Origin: Microbotryomycetes sp. JL201
Lineage: Eukaryota > Basidiomycota > Microbotryomycetes
Length of the DNA: 64,000 nt
Direction of reading: 5' to 3'
NCBI GenBank assembly: GCA_033819885.1
Contig: JAQYUZ010000005.1
Coordinates: forward strand, 248,001-312,000
Part shown: positions 23,938 through 35,273 of the stretch, in pieces
Position numbering within the stretch: the first letter of the stretch is position 1
Layout of the letters: each line of letters opens with the position of its first letter
The notes under the pieces: generated by a model
Told to the model about the DNA's origin: nothing
Seen by the model: only the letters and a program-made list of their open reading frames with translations
The model's database searches: none
Program-made: the position numbers and the translations under genes

Positions 23938-26900
23938 ATGTCGTCGAAGCGGTCGGGCGACACGGACGAGCCCGGACTGCCAGCTCCGGCGGGCGATGTA
24001 GCAGCTTCCAAGCTTGGAGTGTACGCGACCGGCCACCACCGCAAGTCCAAGCTTGAGAAGGAGCGCGAGGCCGCCTTGTTGAAGCAGCAGCAAGCTGAAC
24101 AAGATGCCGCCAAAGCTTACGAAGACTTTGTTGCAAGCTTTGATGCCGACGTCGATGATCGTAACGCGACGAATGGCGCACAGCAGCAGCAGCACCAGCG
24201 AAGCGCGCGGGCGAGCGGCAAAGCGTTCGTCAGAGCGGGCGCGGCGGCGGCAGGTCCGAGTACACTTTACAATCCGATGAAAAAGGCCGAGGAGCTGCAG
24301 AAGGCGGCAGCAGCGTCGGTCGCCGCACCAGCCGCCCCGGCCATTCCCACCGCGCCACGAGCGATGCGATCGCCAGCTGCAATGCCCACCGCGCCGTCTG
24401 CAGCAGCAGGAGCTTTTTTGCAAGATGATGATGTAAGTGTCTAAGCGGCATCGCACGCCAACAGGCCGAAACTCACGCGCTCCGCCACTTGTAGGACGAC
24501 GGCGCGAGCAAAGTACCGGTAAACCGCAAGAAGCGCGACATGGACAATTTCCTCGAGCAGCTCAAGAGGTTGTTTCATCTCTCAGTTGAGCGCTCGGCGG
24601 CCTGCTTGAGCTGGTCAAGCAGAGCCAAGTCAAACAGGTCGCCGTGGCTGCTCATGTTTGCTGTCGACAAGAAGCACTGACAAGCTGCGATCATGCTGCA
24701 TCTCCTTTTCGATGCTCTGTTACTATGAGTAGGGAACAAAAAGACCGCGAAGATCGACTCAAGCGGCAAGCAGACAGAGGTGAGTCCGGGAGCGTGATTT
24801 GACTGTCAAATGTCTAGCAAACTCAACGTGTATCTGGTCTTCGCAGTGGGCACATCCGTAACTGCTCTGGCTGGTGAGTCTCAAAGTCGACAATACGGCA
24901 ACTCCATCTGATCTGATCTGCACATAGCCCGCGAGCATGCTCCTATCGTCACCGGGTCCTACGATTCAGGGGATCCGACTACGACAAATGTACATGTAGC
25001 CCCTCTACCTCCGAACGTTACGGAGCAGGCTCTCGGCATGTTCTTCGCCGAATACGGGCCCGTGGGCAGCGTCAAGGTGAGATCAGGTGCGCGACTGAAG
25101 AGGAACACGTACTTACACACGATCGTTCGACAGATCATGTGGCCTCGTGCAGACAATATCCCATTCAACGCACGAGGAGGCAAGAGCCATCTCGGCGGCT
25201 TTGTGGCGTTTTTGCGGCGGCCTGATGCCGAGAGAGCCATGCAGGAGCTCGAAGGAGCAGAGTGGGGTGGCAACACCTTGCGACTCGGATGGGGCAAGGC
25301 CGTACCCCTGCCAGCGAGACCCATTTATGGTGAGCTTTCCGAGCCAAATCTTGTGGCTGACACTGACGTGGTCGAGTTCGTCAGAGATCGAAGGCGCCAG
25401 CAGTCGGAGTCATCGAGAGTATGAGCGGCGCCGGCGTTCGCCTTCCTTCGAGCGAGATCGTTCACGATCTCCTGACCGCTCGAGACAAAGGCGACGGCGC
25501 TCTTCGTACGAATCACGGTCACGGTCGCGCTCCAGGTCACCGCCGCGTCGCGCATGGCCAAAGCTTGAAAGTGGAGTAGATGACAGGTTTCTTTCCTCAA
25601 TTGCTTCACGCGTGCGAGATAATGGTCGGGTATTTGAAGAGATGTTGCGCGAGAAGGAAAGAGCCAACCCCAAATTCGAGTTTTTGCGCAATCCCAAGGT
25701 GAGCTGAACGGGCTTCGTCTTCGGATGACCGGGCTCATCCCCTCGGACCAGCTACCGTCGTATCATTACTTCAAAATGCTCCTCGACTCGCGGTATGAAC
25801 CGCCGCCGCCGGTCAATTTTGCGGACGAGGCAAGCTAGCCGATTCTCCGTCGTCGATATGCTTCTGACTTGAATGACTTATGCGCAGGGATTTGCCGAAA
25901 TGTACTCTTCGGACTCAGCCGAGGACTCAGAGCGAGAACACGTCGCAAAAGGACGTCTCGGCAAGCTCGCAAAGCGGCGATTTGAAGCGCTGTTACGCTG
26001 CCTGACATCGACACGAGGCAAAATTGCCAAAGGCATGGCGTTTGCGCTTGAGCACGCCGACTGCGCTCAATATGTGCGTGTGCTTGGAGCACCGTCTTGG
26101 TTAGCTCAAGTTGACGCGCTCGCCACAGATTGTCGATCTGCTCGTATGCTCGTTGACGATTGATGAGACACCTGTGCCGCGTAAGATTGCTCGCCTGCAC
26201 CTTGTCAGTGACATTCTCCACAACTCTTCCTCGTCGCTGCCAAATGCATGGGTCTATCGCTCCATCTTTGAGTCTCGACTGCCGGACGTCTTTGATCATC
26301 TCGGCGACATTTACAACTCATTTCCAGGGCGAATGAAGGCAGAGCAGTTCAAGGCGCAGGTCTCAAAGGTGTGCCATGTTTTGGCTCAAGGGTGTGTCCA
26401 GCCACCCGACTAATTTGGTGCTCTGAACAGATTGTCGACGTGTGGGAGCACGACTGGATGATTTTCGAGCCTTCAACGATCGATGACTGGAGACGAAGAT
26501 TATCTGGACTGGATGAGATCGAACTGCAAGAGGACGTAGTCGCTGCCGCTCAGGCCTTGCTGCACGAGCAGGAGTCGATCGCCGCCTCAGAAGAGCCGAC
26601 GACGCAGACGGCTCCCGAGTCAGTGGAGTCTACCATGCCGACACGATCAGGATTCAAGACGACGTTCCAACCTTCTGCGCTGGATTCCAGTCTGGCTGAA
26701 CCTGGGGACGTCGACGGTGACGATCTTGATGGTCATGCCGTTTTGGACGAAGTGGATGGCGCGCCACTTGAAGACGTCGATGGCGATGACGTGGATGGCA
26801 TGATGATCGACGTCGACGGCAACGCTGTTACAATTGATGACGGTGACGATGTTGATGGGGAGCCGGCTGAAGCAGAGATGCAGGGCATCGTGCTGGAAGA

Positions 26901-26967
26901 GTCCGACGACGGCGAGGCAATGGACGTCGGCGACAGTGGCGATGAGGACATGTTTATTAAAAAGTAG
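23938..26967 (+). CDS. U2SURP: U2 snRNP-associated SR140/U2SURP splicing factor
   Basis: Spliceosomal protein with domains in the expected order. Head: MSSKRSGDTDEPGLPAPA with GVYATGHHRKSKLEKEREA, then KKRDMDNFLEQLKR. RRM (~24960-25330): NVHVAPLPPNVTEQALGMFF and LGGFVAFLRRPDAERAMQEL. A short RS-type segment (~25400-25560): RDRSRSPDRSRQRRRRSSY. SURP/SWAP motif: RANPKFEFLRNP and SYHYFKMLLDSRYEP. CID domain, which in this family binds the polymerase II tail: RRFEALLRCLTSTRGKIAKG, QIVDLLVCSLTIDETPVPRK, RLHLVSDILHNSSSSLPNAW. The C-terminal exon ends in an acidic region with repeated DVDG units and stops at TAG 26965-26967. ATG 23920 is an equally open alternative start six codons upstream; 23938 has A at -3. 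About eight introns. Confidence 0.88.
26704..26875 (+). repeat. Acidic DVDG/DGDD repeat within U2SURP
   Basis: Degenerate repeats of gacgtcgatgg type encode about seven D/E-V-D-G units (e.g. GDVDGDDLDG, EDVDGDDVDG, GDDVDGEP). It is in frame and part of the U2SURP tail. Confidence 0.7.
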
Positions 26968-27158
26968 AGTGCTGTCATGTTGTACTCGGCACTTGAACTT
27001 TCGCTTGTTGACATCGAAAACAGTCAATTGACTGCAGCTCGCGCGGCTCGAGCTTCGTCACCGTCCCACATCTTGCCTGTCCCGTGACTCTCTCTCCTCT
27101 GACTCGCTCGCGCGCACTCTTGTATCGTTGCCGAACCTTTCAAAGCGTCTTGCCCACC

Positions 27159-28274
27159 ATGGTATGTTGCCGCACAGTTCTCGTCGGTTCCGTCGCCTTA
27201 CTGACCTGCGCCCGCCTTGCTACAGTCGATCATGGAGTTGAACGGAGTCAGTTCCGCGTTCGGACCGTCAGCAGACACAGCGCAGACGTCATCGTCGTCT
27301 AGGCGCTTGTCGTTGATGTAGCAGCTGCCCGCCTCGATCCGCTGACGCGTTGCCATCCGATTCTGTGCAGGGGAGCTGCGTCGCAATGGTCGGCAAGGAC
27401 TGTGTCGCGATTGCATGTGATCTGCGGTTAGGTAACCAAGCCTTGACCGTGGCGTGCAACCACGAAAAGGCGAGTTGACCGGGTCAACCATGATGACGCT
27501 TCGAACGATCAGCTGACAGCAATATCGTCTGGTTTGAACGCATTTCAGGTGTTCCCGGCGACAGAAAGAACATACTTTGGACTGCCAGGATTGGCGTCAG
27601 ACACGTTCACCGTCAAAGACAAGCTTCGTCAGCGCGTCAACTTGTACGCCATGAAGGAAGAGAGGACAATCGAGCCGGAAACGTTTGCCGAGCTCGTCAG
27701 CAGTACACTTTACGAGAGAAGGTTGGTGTACATGCGATGAGACCATACCGATCCTCGAGCTGACCAGACTCGAGCTAGATTCGGACCGTACTACGTTGAA
27801 CCTGTCGTCGCGGGTGAGCTAGGACCCGTGCATCTGATTAGTACGGCGACTGAAAATCTACGCAGGCATCAACATCAAAGATGAGCCCTTCATTTGCGCA
27901 ATGGACCTCGTTGGTTGCATCAACTTTGCAAAGGCAAGTCACGGCAGAAAGGTTCAGTAAGCCCCAATCTTATTCGACTTTTGTTTCAGGATTTCGTCGT
28001 GTCTGGAACGGCATCAGAAAAGCTCTTTGGTATGGCAGAGTCTCTGTGGGAGCCCGACCTCGAAGCCGAAGACTTGTTCGAAACCATCTCGCAAACGTTG
28101 CTGAACGCCGTCGACCGAGATGCCTACTCCGGTTGGGGCGCCGTCGTTTGGATCATTCAGAAGGTGAGTCGCACGCAAGCATGGTCGAGGACCTGTTCCA
28201 ATAACCCAAAAAAAAAAAAAAAATCCTTGCAGGACAAGGTGACGAAGCGGTGGCTAAAGGCTCGTATGGATTGA
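27159..28274 (+). CDS. PUP3: 20S proteasome subunit beta-3 (Pup3/PSMB3)
   Basis: Non-catalytic beta-ring subunit of the 20S core. The conserved start MSI(M).NGG is rebuilt only if exon 1 is the ATG alone (27159-27161, followed by donor GTATGT) and exon 2 is 21 nt (27226-27246, SIMELNG). Exon 3 (27371-27469) gives [20 protein letters not shown]. Later exons give [71 protein letters not shown] and [13 protein letters not shown] with TGA at 28272-28274. Two introns appear to use GC donors: 27470-27548 (GCGAGT) and 27934-27989 (GCAAGT). In the second case a GT donor 18 nt downstream would also keep frame but add six residues not seen in the family. Length (~205) is standard. The last intron contains a run of 16 A just before its acceptor. 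Confidence 0.93.
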
Positions 28275-28693
28275 GCTTGTAACATCACCTGCAATCAAGG
28301 CTTTTTACTCCTCGACTCCTCGACTCGAGCGCCAGGTCGTATAGTCGTTTTTAGCCGCGCTGGGCGGGCTATAAACAAATTCGATCGAACGATCCAGCAT
28401 GTGCAACAGAGGCCAATTTTGAAGAAAGTCATGCTTACTCAGAGGAACGATCATGTGCAGTGTGGACTCGCCAGTTCCGGAAAGGAGCTATGAGAACGTG
28501 CAGGGGACACCTTCTGAGGCTGCGCGATCTTCAATCGACGCCCTGGGCGTCCGCGTTCGGTCTGTCGTCCGTCCGTGACGCATGCTGTGTAAGAAGACCT
28601 GCTTGAGGAGTCACGCGTCGCGAACATCCAATCTCCGGGCGCTTTCCAGCGGAAGAAGAGGCAAATGTCTTCTCCTAACATAACGCCATCGTA
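28275..28693. other. Intergenic region after PUP3
   Basis: About 420 bp. It contains a short tandem (ctcctcgactcctcgactcg near 28310) and a TATAAAC-like word at ~28369, some 320 bp upstream of the next ATG. Nothing coding was recognised. Confidence 0.35.
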
Positions 28694-29480
28694 ATGGCTT
28701 ACGTGCTCGAATGCCCTGGATGTCAAATCCACCATGCCGCTGGCTTCGACCCATCGGACGTGTGAGTGCAACAGGCGCGTTGAACATGCACATTTGAAAG
28801 GAGAGCTTCTTGCAGTTGCATACCGGCGTTTGAGTTTGATGAGCCCGGGAACACATTGACTCAAAGTTGTCATCGCTGCTTGCAGTTGAATATGGAGTGC
28901 CAGTTTTGGACTGTGGCAAGGTAGACAGCTCGATGACAGGACACGTATCCTCGAAGTGGTCTGATCTCGAAATTCCAGGCGAATCCAGGCGACAGGTCAC
29001 AGCATTGTATGGCAAGAACCTCGGCTGCACCATGCAGCTGACCCGGGGTGAGTCTCGAGGTCGAGCAAGGTTTGCCGGTTTGCTGATCTTTGGCCCGACC
29101 GGACCAGGTATTTCAATCCGTTCCATGTGTATTATCCGCCACAGCACTTGCCAATGCAAGACCCACCCAACGTCCTCGTCGCCCCGAGTCATCACCGTAC
29201 CTCTGGAACGGGTTACAAAATCCCAAATGATCGCGGATACCGCGGAATACGACGCGAGACGGTGCCTTTGAGAGCCAGGTCGACTGTCGACGATCAAGCC
29301 AATGGCCAGCGACGCTGGCACTATTTCAATGGCACCTGGATTCCAGAGTCGAACTCGACCTCTATCCCGACCTCGAGCACGAATCCGCCTAGAGTCTTTG
29401 TTCCTGGATCTCGCCGCGGAATTCATCACCAGGCCGACTCTGGCCACGGCTCCAGCTCCAATGCAAGCGACAAGCAGTGA
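28694..29480 (+). CDS. Unrecognised small protein with CxxC pairs
   Basis: I do not know this family. Four exons join in consistent phase. Exon 1 begins at ATG 28694 (MAYVLECPGCQIHHAAGFD, ends ~28757). Exon 2 (~28809-28919) is CIPAFEFDEPGNTLTQSCHR followed by CLQLNMECQFWTVA. Exon 3 (~28979-29046) is RIQATGHSIVWQEPRLHHAA. Exon 4 (29108-29480) runs from YFNPFHVYYPPQHLPMQDP to SSSNASDKQ. The N-terminal half has CPGC and CHRC pairs plus clustered His, which could bind a metal. The C-terminal half is polar and Ser/Pro-rich with a WHYFNGTWIPES stretch. About 205 residues, no signal peptide or membrane helix. A 291-codon open frame on the opposite strand is Arg-rich and looks like a shadow. The gene model rests on splice phase only. 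Confidence 0.55.
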
Positions 29481-29944
29481 ATGCACTCAAGAGTTTAGGT
29501 TCTTGTCCGTTAAGCGGTTCATGACTATAGCGAAATCATGCTTATCTAGAGTGGTGCTGGTCACTGCAGACGATGTTGAGAAATGCATGAATTATCATTG
29601 CTTTCTGCGTGCTGCTGCCGTGTTCGTCGTTCACGTGACCCAGGTGCCTCGTACGAAATTGATTTTGGCTTTGGATGCTAACAGACGAACAAGAACAGTC
29701 TCGGCTCTGAAGTCATGGATTTACACATTGCGTAAGAGCGTCGGACGCTTCGGTGTTCGGGCTTTGGGAACGTACAGCAGATTGTGCTCATGGACGATCT
29801 CGCAGGCTTGGCGCGCAGCACCCGCGCATACACGGCCCGCGCCCGAAGTTTTATCAGATCTGATCGGAGGAAAAGAAAAACATCGAGCAGGCTCTCTTTC
29901 CTGCGGTCGCAGTTGCACGAGTCTGTGGTATCGTACTCGGAATA
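29481..29944. promoter_or_regulatory. Upstream region of the MFSD1-like gene with TCACGTGA
   Basis: About 460 bp without convincing coding content. TCACGTGAC at 29631-29639 lies ~310 bp upstream of the transporter ATG. Confidence 0.35.
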
Positions 29945-31760
29945 ATGAGTAGCGCCATCGAGTCGGTGGTGCCTCGACTGCCGGCACAGCGAACGACGTC
30001 GCAGCGAAGCTCGTCGGTCGACGACGATGAGAAACGGGCCGAGTCAATCAAGCAGGCCAGAGGCAGCGCAAATGAGGATGGACATCAAGATTCGGGACCT
30101 TCTGTTGCTCCTCAGATGCCATGGCGGTACAAGGTGTGTCTCCCCCCGGGACGCTGTGTACGAATGGCTTTCTCATCTGACACTCGCGTCAGTGGCTTGC
30201 ACTGCTTGTCATCGTCTTGCTCCCGATCGGAAACACGTGGGCAGACTCGTCAATGTCTCCGCTCAAGGTAGGCAGGTGATGCTCGTGGCCTCGAAGTACA
30301 GTATTGAACGGCTTTGCGTCGCATAGGCAACGTTGAGGCGCGAGCTCAAGATCACGAGTGAGTGAACGTGACTCTGGCATGATTGTGGAACTCATCGAAT
30401 CTTCTTACAGACACCCAGTACGGCGTCATTGACAGCGCAAGCAATATTGTCAACGTGAGCCCTTTCCGTTTCGTATCGCTCAATTGCGTCTGACACGAGT
30501 TTGCAGTCGGTGTGGCCGATCATTGGTGGAATCGCTCTGGATTGGTATGGCGTCAACATTGGTCTCTTTGCATGTACGGGTGTCATCTTTGTCGGGGCAT
30601 GCCTTTCGGCGATCGCTTGCAACATCACCAACTGGAGATTGATGGCGGGAGGCAAGATCCTTCAAGGCTTTGGTGACGCCGTTCTTGACAGTGCCCAGCG
30701 CAAGCTGCTGTACCATTACTTTGGCTCCAAAGGCCTCGCTTTCGCTGGTGGCCTCGAATTGTCGGTTTACCGCGCTATCTCTCTGATTGCCGGATCCACA
30801 GCCGTACCCATCTCTGAAGGCACAGGCTGGTACGGCTGGGCGTTTTGGATCCCAGCAATGTGGTGCTTGGTGTCAGTCGCCATCACGGTCGCGTACGTCA
30901 TGTTTGACAGCAAGTACGTGCCAAAAGACATTCGTCTGACGAGCAACAAGGCGGCCGCCAAACTCGCCCGCGACCACGTCGCCAAGAAACGCTTCAGCCT
31001 ATCGTCATACTGGCTCTTGCCATGGGCCTTCTGGATGCTACCATCAACCATGATAATGCAATCGTCCGCCGCTGGCGCTTTTGGCAGCATCTCTCCAGAC
31101 CTCATTCGGATGCGTGGATATTCGGAAGTCGTCGCTGGTTTCACAGCAAACGCACGACAACTTATTCCATTGTTCTTGCTTCCGTTTGTCGGTCTCGCCA
31201 TCGACAGATTTGGTCATCGTTTCCATCTCATCACGTTTGCGCCACTGCTCTGGATCCTTACCTATTCCTTGATCGGTTTTTCGTCAGTCCATCCGCTCGT
31301 GCCTGTCGTCTTTGCGTCATTTTGCAATCTGGTTCAAGCGTTTCCAATCCAAGCGACGATCCCTCTTCTCGTGCGGGACCAAACCAAACTAGGAACAGCT
31401 TTCGGTGTTTACAGAGCAATGAACAATGCTGGAAGTGCAATCATGGATGTCGTAATCGGTCGTCTACAAGATCAAACAGAAGGCTTCAAATACGACAAGG
31501 TGTTGTACCTCGTCATTTCGCTCAAAGCTTTCGCCTTTTTCCTCGGACTTGGATACATTTTCGTAGACTTCAAGTACCTTGGAAGAGGCATGACCATGTC
31601 TGAGAAGGCACGTGTGGACAGGGAGGCCGAGATTGAGAACGCTCAGGAGGATCCGTTGACGAGGAGGACAGTCAGTTCTGCCTGGACTTGGTACGGCACA
31701 GGTATGCTGGCGGCAATGGTCATCACTGGCTGGGTCATCTTTATTTATTATCTTGTATGA
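29945..31760 (+). CDS. MFS transporter, MFSD1-like (lysosomal dipeptide carrier family)
   Basis: Twelve-helix major facilitator. A polar N-terminus from ATG 29945 (MSSAIESVVPRLPAQRTTSQ) is followed by several small exons (WLALLVIVLLPIGNTWAD; NTQYGVIDSASNIVN). One long exon (~30507-31760) starts SVWPIIGGIALDWYGVNIGL. Motifs recalling MFSD1 and its fungal relatives are the 'QYG..DSA.NIVNSVWPIIGG..LD.YG' block, GKILQGFGDAVLDSAQRKLL, and FRMRGYS-type loop residues (LIRMRGYSEVVAGFTANAR). It ends TGWVIFIYYLV with TGA at 31758-31760. Animal MFSD1 exports dipeptides from lysosomes. Vacuolar location here is inferred from homology only, and I see no clear dileucine signal. It converges on ATG1. Confidence 0.8.
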
Positions 31761-31913
31761 TCATTTCGTGACTTGTAATGATGGGTATTGCAGGAAGAGA
31801 TAGGTTGTGTGAAAACGCACAAACAAACAGTAGATGAAACAGGCACAGAAGCGTACAACACTGGAAAGCCCTTAGAACTGAAAACAAGACAAAAAAAACA
31901 AAGGAGGACGAGA

Positions 31914-34900
31914 TCACGACGGTGCACCATCAGGTTGCACAGGCTCGAGCTTTTGCCTCAAGGCTTGCAAGCGAGCCGAGATTGATGCGACAAATTTGTT
32001 GATCGTCACACGGTCTTCGTTTTCGAGTGGCGATGTAGCGCCGCCATTGAGCGGCGCGTGAGCACTGTCGTCAATGATGGCGTACAACATCCACAGAGCA
32101 GTCTCGTAAGCCGTCTCGCAGTCGGTCGGATTCTCGCCTCGGAGTTCATTCACGGCTGCAGCACGCGACTGCAGCGCAATCAATGTCAGGCACAGCTTCC
32201 GAAAGACATCACAGAGTGGAGACTGACCAGCTCAAGCGCACGATCGTACACGAGTTTGTCGGCGTGCATGGCAGACTCTGGCATCTCTTCTTGACAGCGT
32301 GACTTTGCAAAGTCTGCCTTGTCAAAACACTCATTGAACCGCTGTCGGAACCATTGCACGGCTGCGTGGCTCGAATGGTCAGCAGATTTGTTCTTGGAAA
32401 AGCAAAAGACCGCGCACCCTCGTTAAAGTCGCCGCTGGGAGCTTGCTGACTCGCCCGACTCGCCCAGTACGTTCTCGCTCTTTCAATGCCCTTGTGAAGA
32501 AAAGCTAGCGCCTTCAAGTAGAGTACGACTGCCTCCGCTGCTGCCGTCTCGCCCTTGATGCTCGTCGCGGACAAAATTGGTCGATCTGACGAGCTCGAGG
32601 ATGTCCGTCGCATCGAAGGCGATCGGGGTGTCGGCACGGCACTGAATGGGCTCGAAATGGCTTGCTCACGCGCTGCCATGTGAGTAAAATAGGATGGCGT
32701 GCCGAGCACGGTAGTCGGAAGACTCTGAGGCGTCGGTGGGAGTAGCTGCATGAGCTTGCTGTCGGCAAAATCAAACAGCACGAGAGCCTTTTGGGCAACG
32801 TCTTCCAGCTCCGACAGGACTCGCTCTTCTTCAGGATCAACTACTTGGGCAGTCCGCGTCAAGGGCTTGCGAGCAGAGCTTCGACGAACCAGAATTCCGT
32901 CTGTTGGGCTACCAAAGATCTTGAGCGAAGCCATGTTGAGCGCCTTGGCGATAGCAGCTGTTGGATTGCCGACGAGAGCGAGCGGAGAGCCTGGAAATCG
33001 ATCCATCATTTGGTTGTAGCTTCGCGGCGAACCGGAGAGGTAAGACATGGTTCGAGGCGACGATGACATTGAATATGGATGCGGTACAGGCGCCGGTCGT
33101 GACTGGCCCGTGATGGCAAATGGAGGCGAGACTTGTTCGGCAGCCGTCGCAGCCGGGGGAGGATAAGGTAAGCTGGTCGGTGAGGACGAGATTGGTGCCG
33201 ACGGATTGCTTTGCGTGGTACCAAAGCTGCTAGGTGGTCGAGTGAGAAATCCTCTTGATGGCCGCCTAGCGACCGTTCCTTCTCTCTTGGGCATGCTCGC
33301 CAGCTCGTCGGCCAGCGCGTTAATCTCGACAGTTCGCTTTTCAACAAGCACGTAATCTTTGCCAACGGAGTCTTGTGATTCGGACAATGAATCGAATGGC
33401 GCCTTGTTGGCGTTAGCGAATCGCGCAATCGCCGACGGGGGCGTCGTACCCGGAGCGGGCGATGCTGAGCCGCTGCTGTGCTGGCATTGTGAGCTGAGGA
33501 TTCACCAGTTGCAAACATGATTGTGACATACCTTGACCGCCTCGGGGCCACCTTCATCTGATCGTGCGCCTCGCTTTCTACAACATACTTTGGTTTGAAG
33601 CTTGGTGTGCGAGACCCAGACGCCGGCGCCGAGCTGGCGCTGCTCGACTGTCGTGCAAAAGGCAACGGCTCAGAAGGTGTTGGAACCTTGCGAGCGCTTT
33701 CGACAGTTTGCTCTGGCGCAACAGCTGATGTGGTGGGAGATGGCGTAGCTCGGTTCGTATCCCGTGTTGCCATAGCTTCTCTGCTGCGTTCGATAGTCGT
33801 TTGGGAGCTAGACGCGTGTCGAGCCGCAATCGACTCTGCTGACGGTAACGATTCGGCCGTCCCACTCGTTGCCACAGCGTCCGCCTCCCTAAAAAAGTCC
33901 TCAAAGCTCATCCGCTCTGCAGGATGCCGTTTCAAAAGACTCCTTATCAGCGCCTTGATATCCGCCGCAACCTTCGTTGGATGCTTGTCGCTGCCGTCCT
34001 CCAGCTTCTTCTCGTCCGGAAACTTGATGCGGTCTTCGCCACGCTCAATCTTGCGAAGCAGATCGACATGATTTTGTGCTCTGAACGGTGCGCGACCGAC
34101 ACTCATTTCAAATAGAACGGCGCCTACAGACCACAAATCGGCCTTGGCGTCGTACTTTTCATATCGCAGTATTTCTGGCGCCATGTACAGGCTGCAGCGC
34201 GGAAGAATTTGAGTACGAACGAAAACGAGGTTGACTTCTTATCTGCTGCTTACGGTGATCCACAGAGTGTCTCTGCTAAGCTCTGCTGCGGCAGCCACCT
34301 CGCAAACCCAAAGTCTGCCACCTTGAGCACGGGAATGCCTGGCGGGTGCCCTGCGGCCAAGTCTGCAGAATCTGCAGGCTTCAGCAGCAGGTTCTATTCA
34401 TAAGGGAGAAAGTCAGACAATGTCCGTGCGTCGTTCGCCACATTCAGCATACCTGTGGCTTGATGTCTCGATGAATAACGTTTTGCGAGCGGAGGAAGCG
34501 CAGAGCATCGACTGTCGAGCGAGCACTCTAGTCAGTTGAGAGCCAGGAGAAAGAAGCGAAAGCATTGTTGAAAATGTACCTAGCTGTCCCAGAAAACACC
34601 GCACTATTGTCTCGTTCAGGCCACCCTCTTTCGGATGCGGGTACATGATCCGTCTCGGAACCGAGTCTGCCAGCGACCCTCGGCTGGTGTCTTGGTCCGG
34701 CAGCAAGCCTTGATTTGATGCGGTGAGTGCCGCTAGGTCTCCGCGCTTGCGGATATAAATTGACAAGTCGCCGGCCGAGCAAAACGCCATGATGAGGTAG
34801 ATGTGCGTGTCGGTTTTCTGTCAACGCAGCAGACGCGCAGTGTCAATCAAAGTCAATGTTTGCGCAAACTCCCGCCGGTAGGGCTTGCCAGACAGTCGAT

Positions 34901-35273
34901 AAGCTCGACAATGTTGCGATGCTTGATGCGCTTCAAGATTGAGATCTCGGACTCGAGGTTTTCGAGTAGCTTGGTGGTCAGCTTGCTTCGGATGACGCTC
35001 TTGATGGCCACTAGCGCCTTGTTGTCCTGTGCGGGCGGGAAATGTCAGGTACAGGGAGCGGAGGGCCGAGCTCGGCGATGAAGAGAGACTCACTTTGCGA
35101 TGGCCCTTGTAGACTGTTGCAAAGCTGCCCCTGCCGATTTCTTCGCCTATGACATATGGCCCTATCCTGTCCTCTTCGCCCTTGTCATTGTGCGTCGATG
35201 TCGCCGTTCGCCGCTGTGCTGCGCCAGACGAACCGGCGCGATGCACAGCACCGCCTGGGCGCGCCGAGGCCAT
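31914..35273 (-). CDS. ATG1: Atg1/ULK autophagy-initiating protein kinase
   Basis: Ser/Thr kinase that starts autophagosome formation with Atg13 and Atg17/101. It starts at ATG 35273 ([20 protein letters not shown]). The P-loop is [20 protein letters not shown]. The next exons give [11 protein letters not shown] (catalytic Lys), [14 protein letters not shown] and [20 protein letters not shown]. The Atg1-typical insertion ([19 protein letters not shown]) follows, then the HRD loop [13 protein letters not shown], the DFG motif [32 protein letters not shown] and [21 protein letters not shown] long Ser/Pro-rich linker precedes the C-terminal tandem MIT region (exons ~32440-31914), with helices such as [15 protein letters not shown] and [20 protein letters not shown]. 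About 1,000 residues, the usual fungal Atg1 size. About 750 bp of upstream DNA contain two CACGTGA words. Confidence 0.93.

Noticed and set aside
28611-29486. 291-codon open frame on the minus strand
   Set aside because: Arg-rich with no domain character. The plus strand gives a phase-consistent four-exon gene over the same DNA.
31022-31603. 193-codon plus-strand frame inside the transporter gene
   Set aside because: An alternate frame of the MFSD1-like exon; Ser/Arg-rich shadow.
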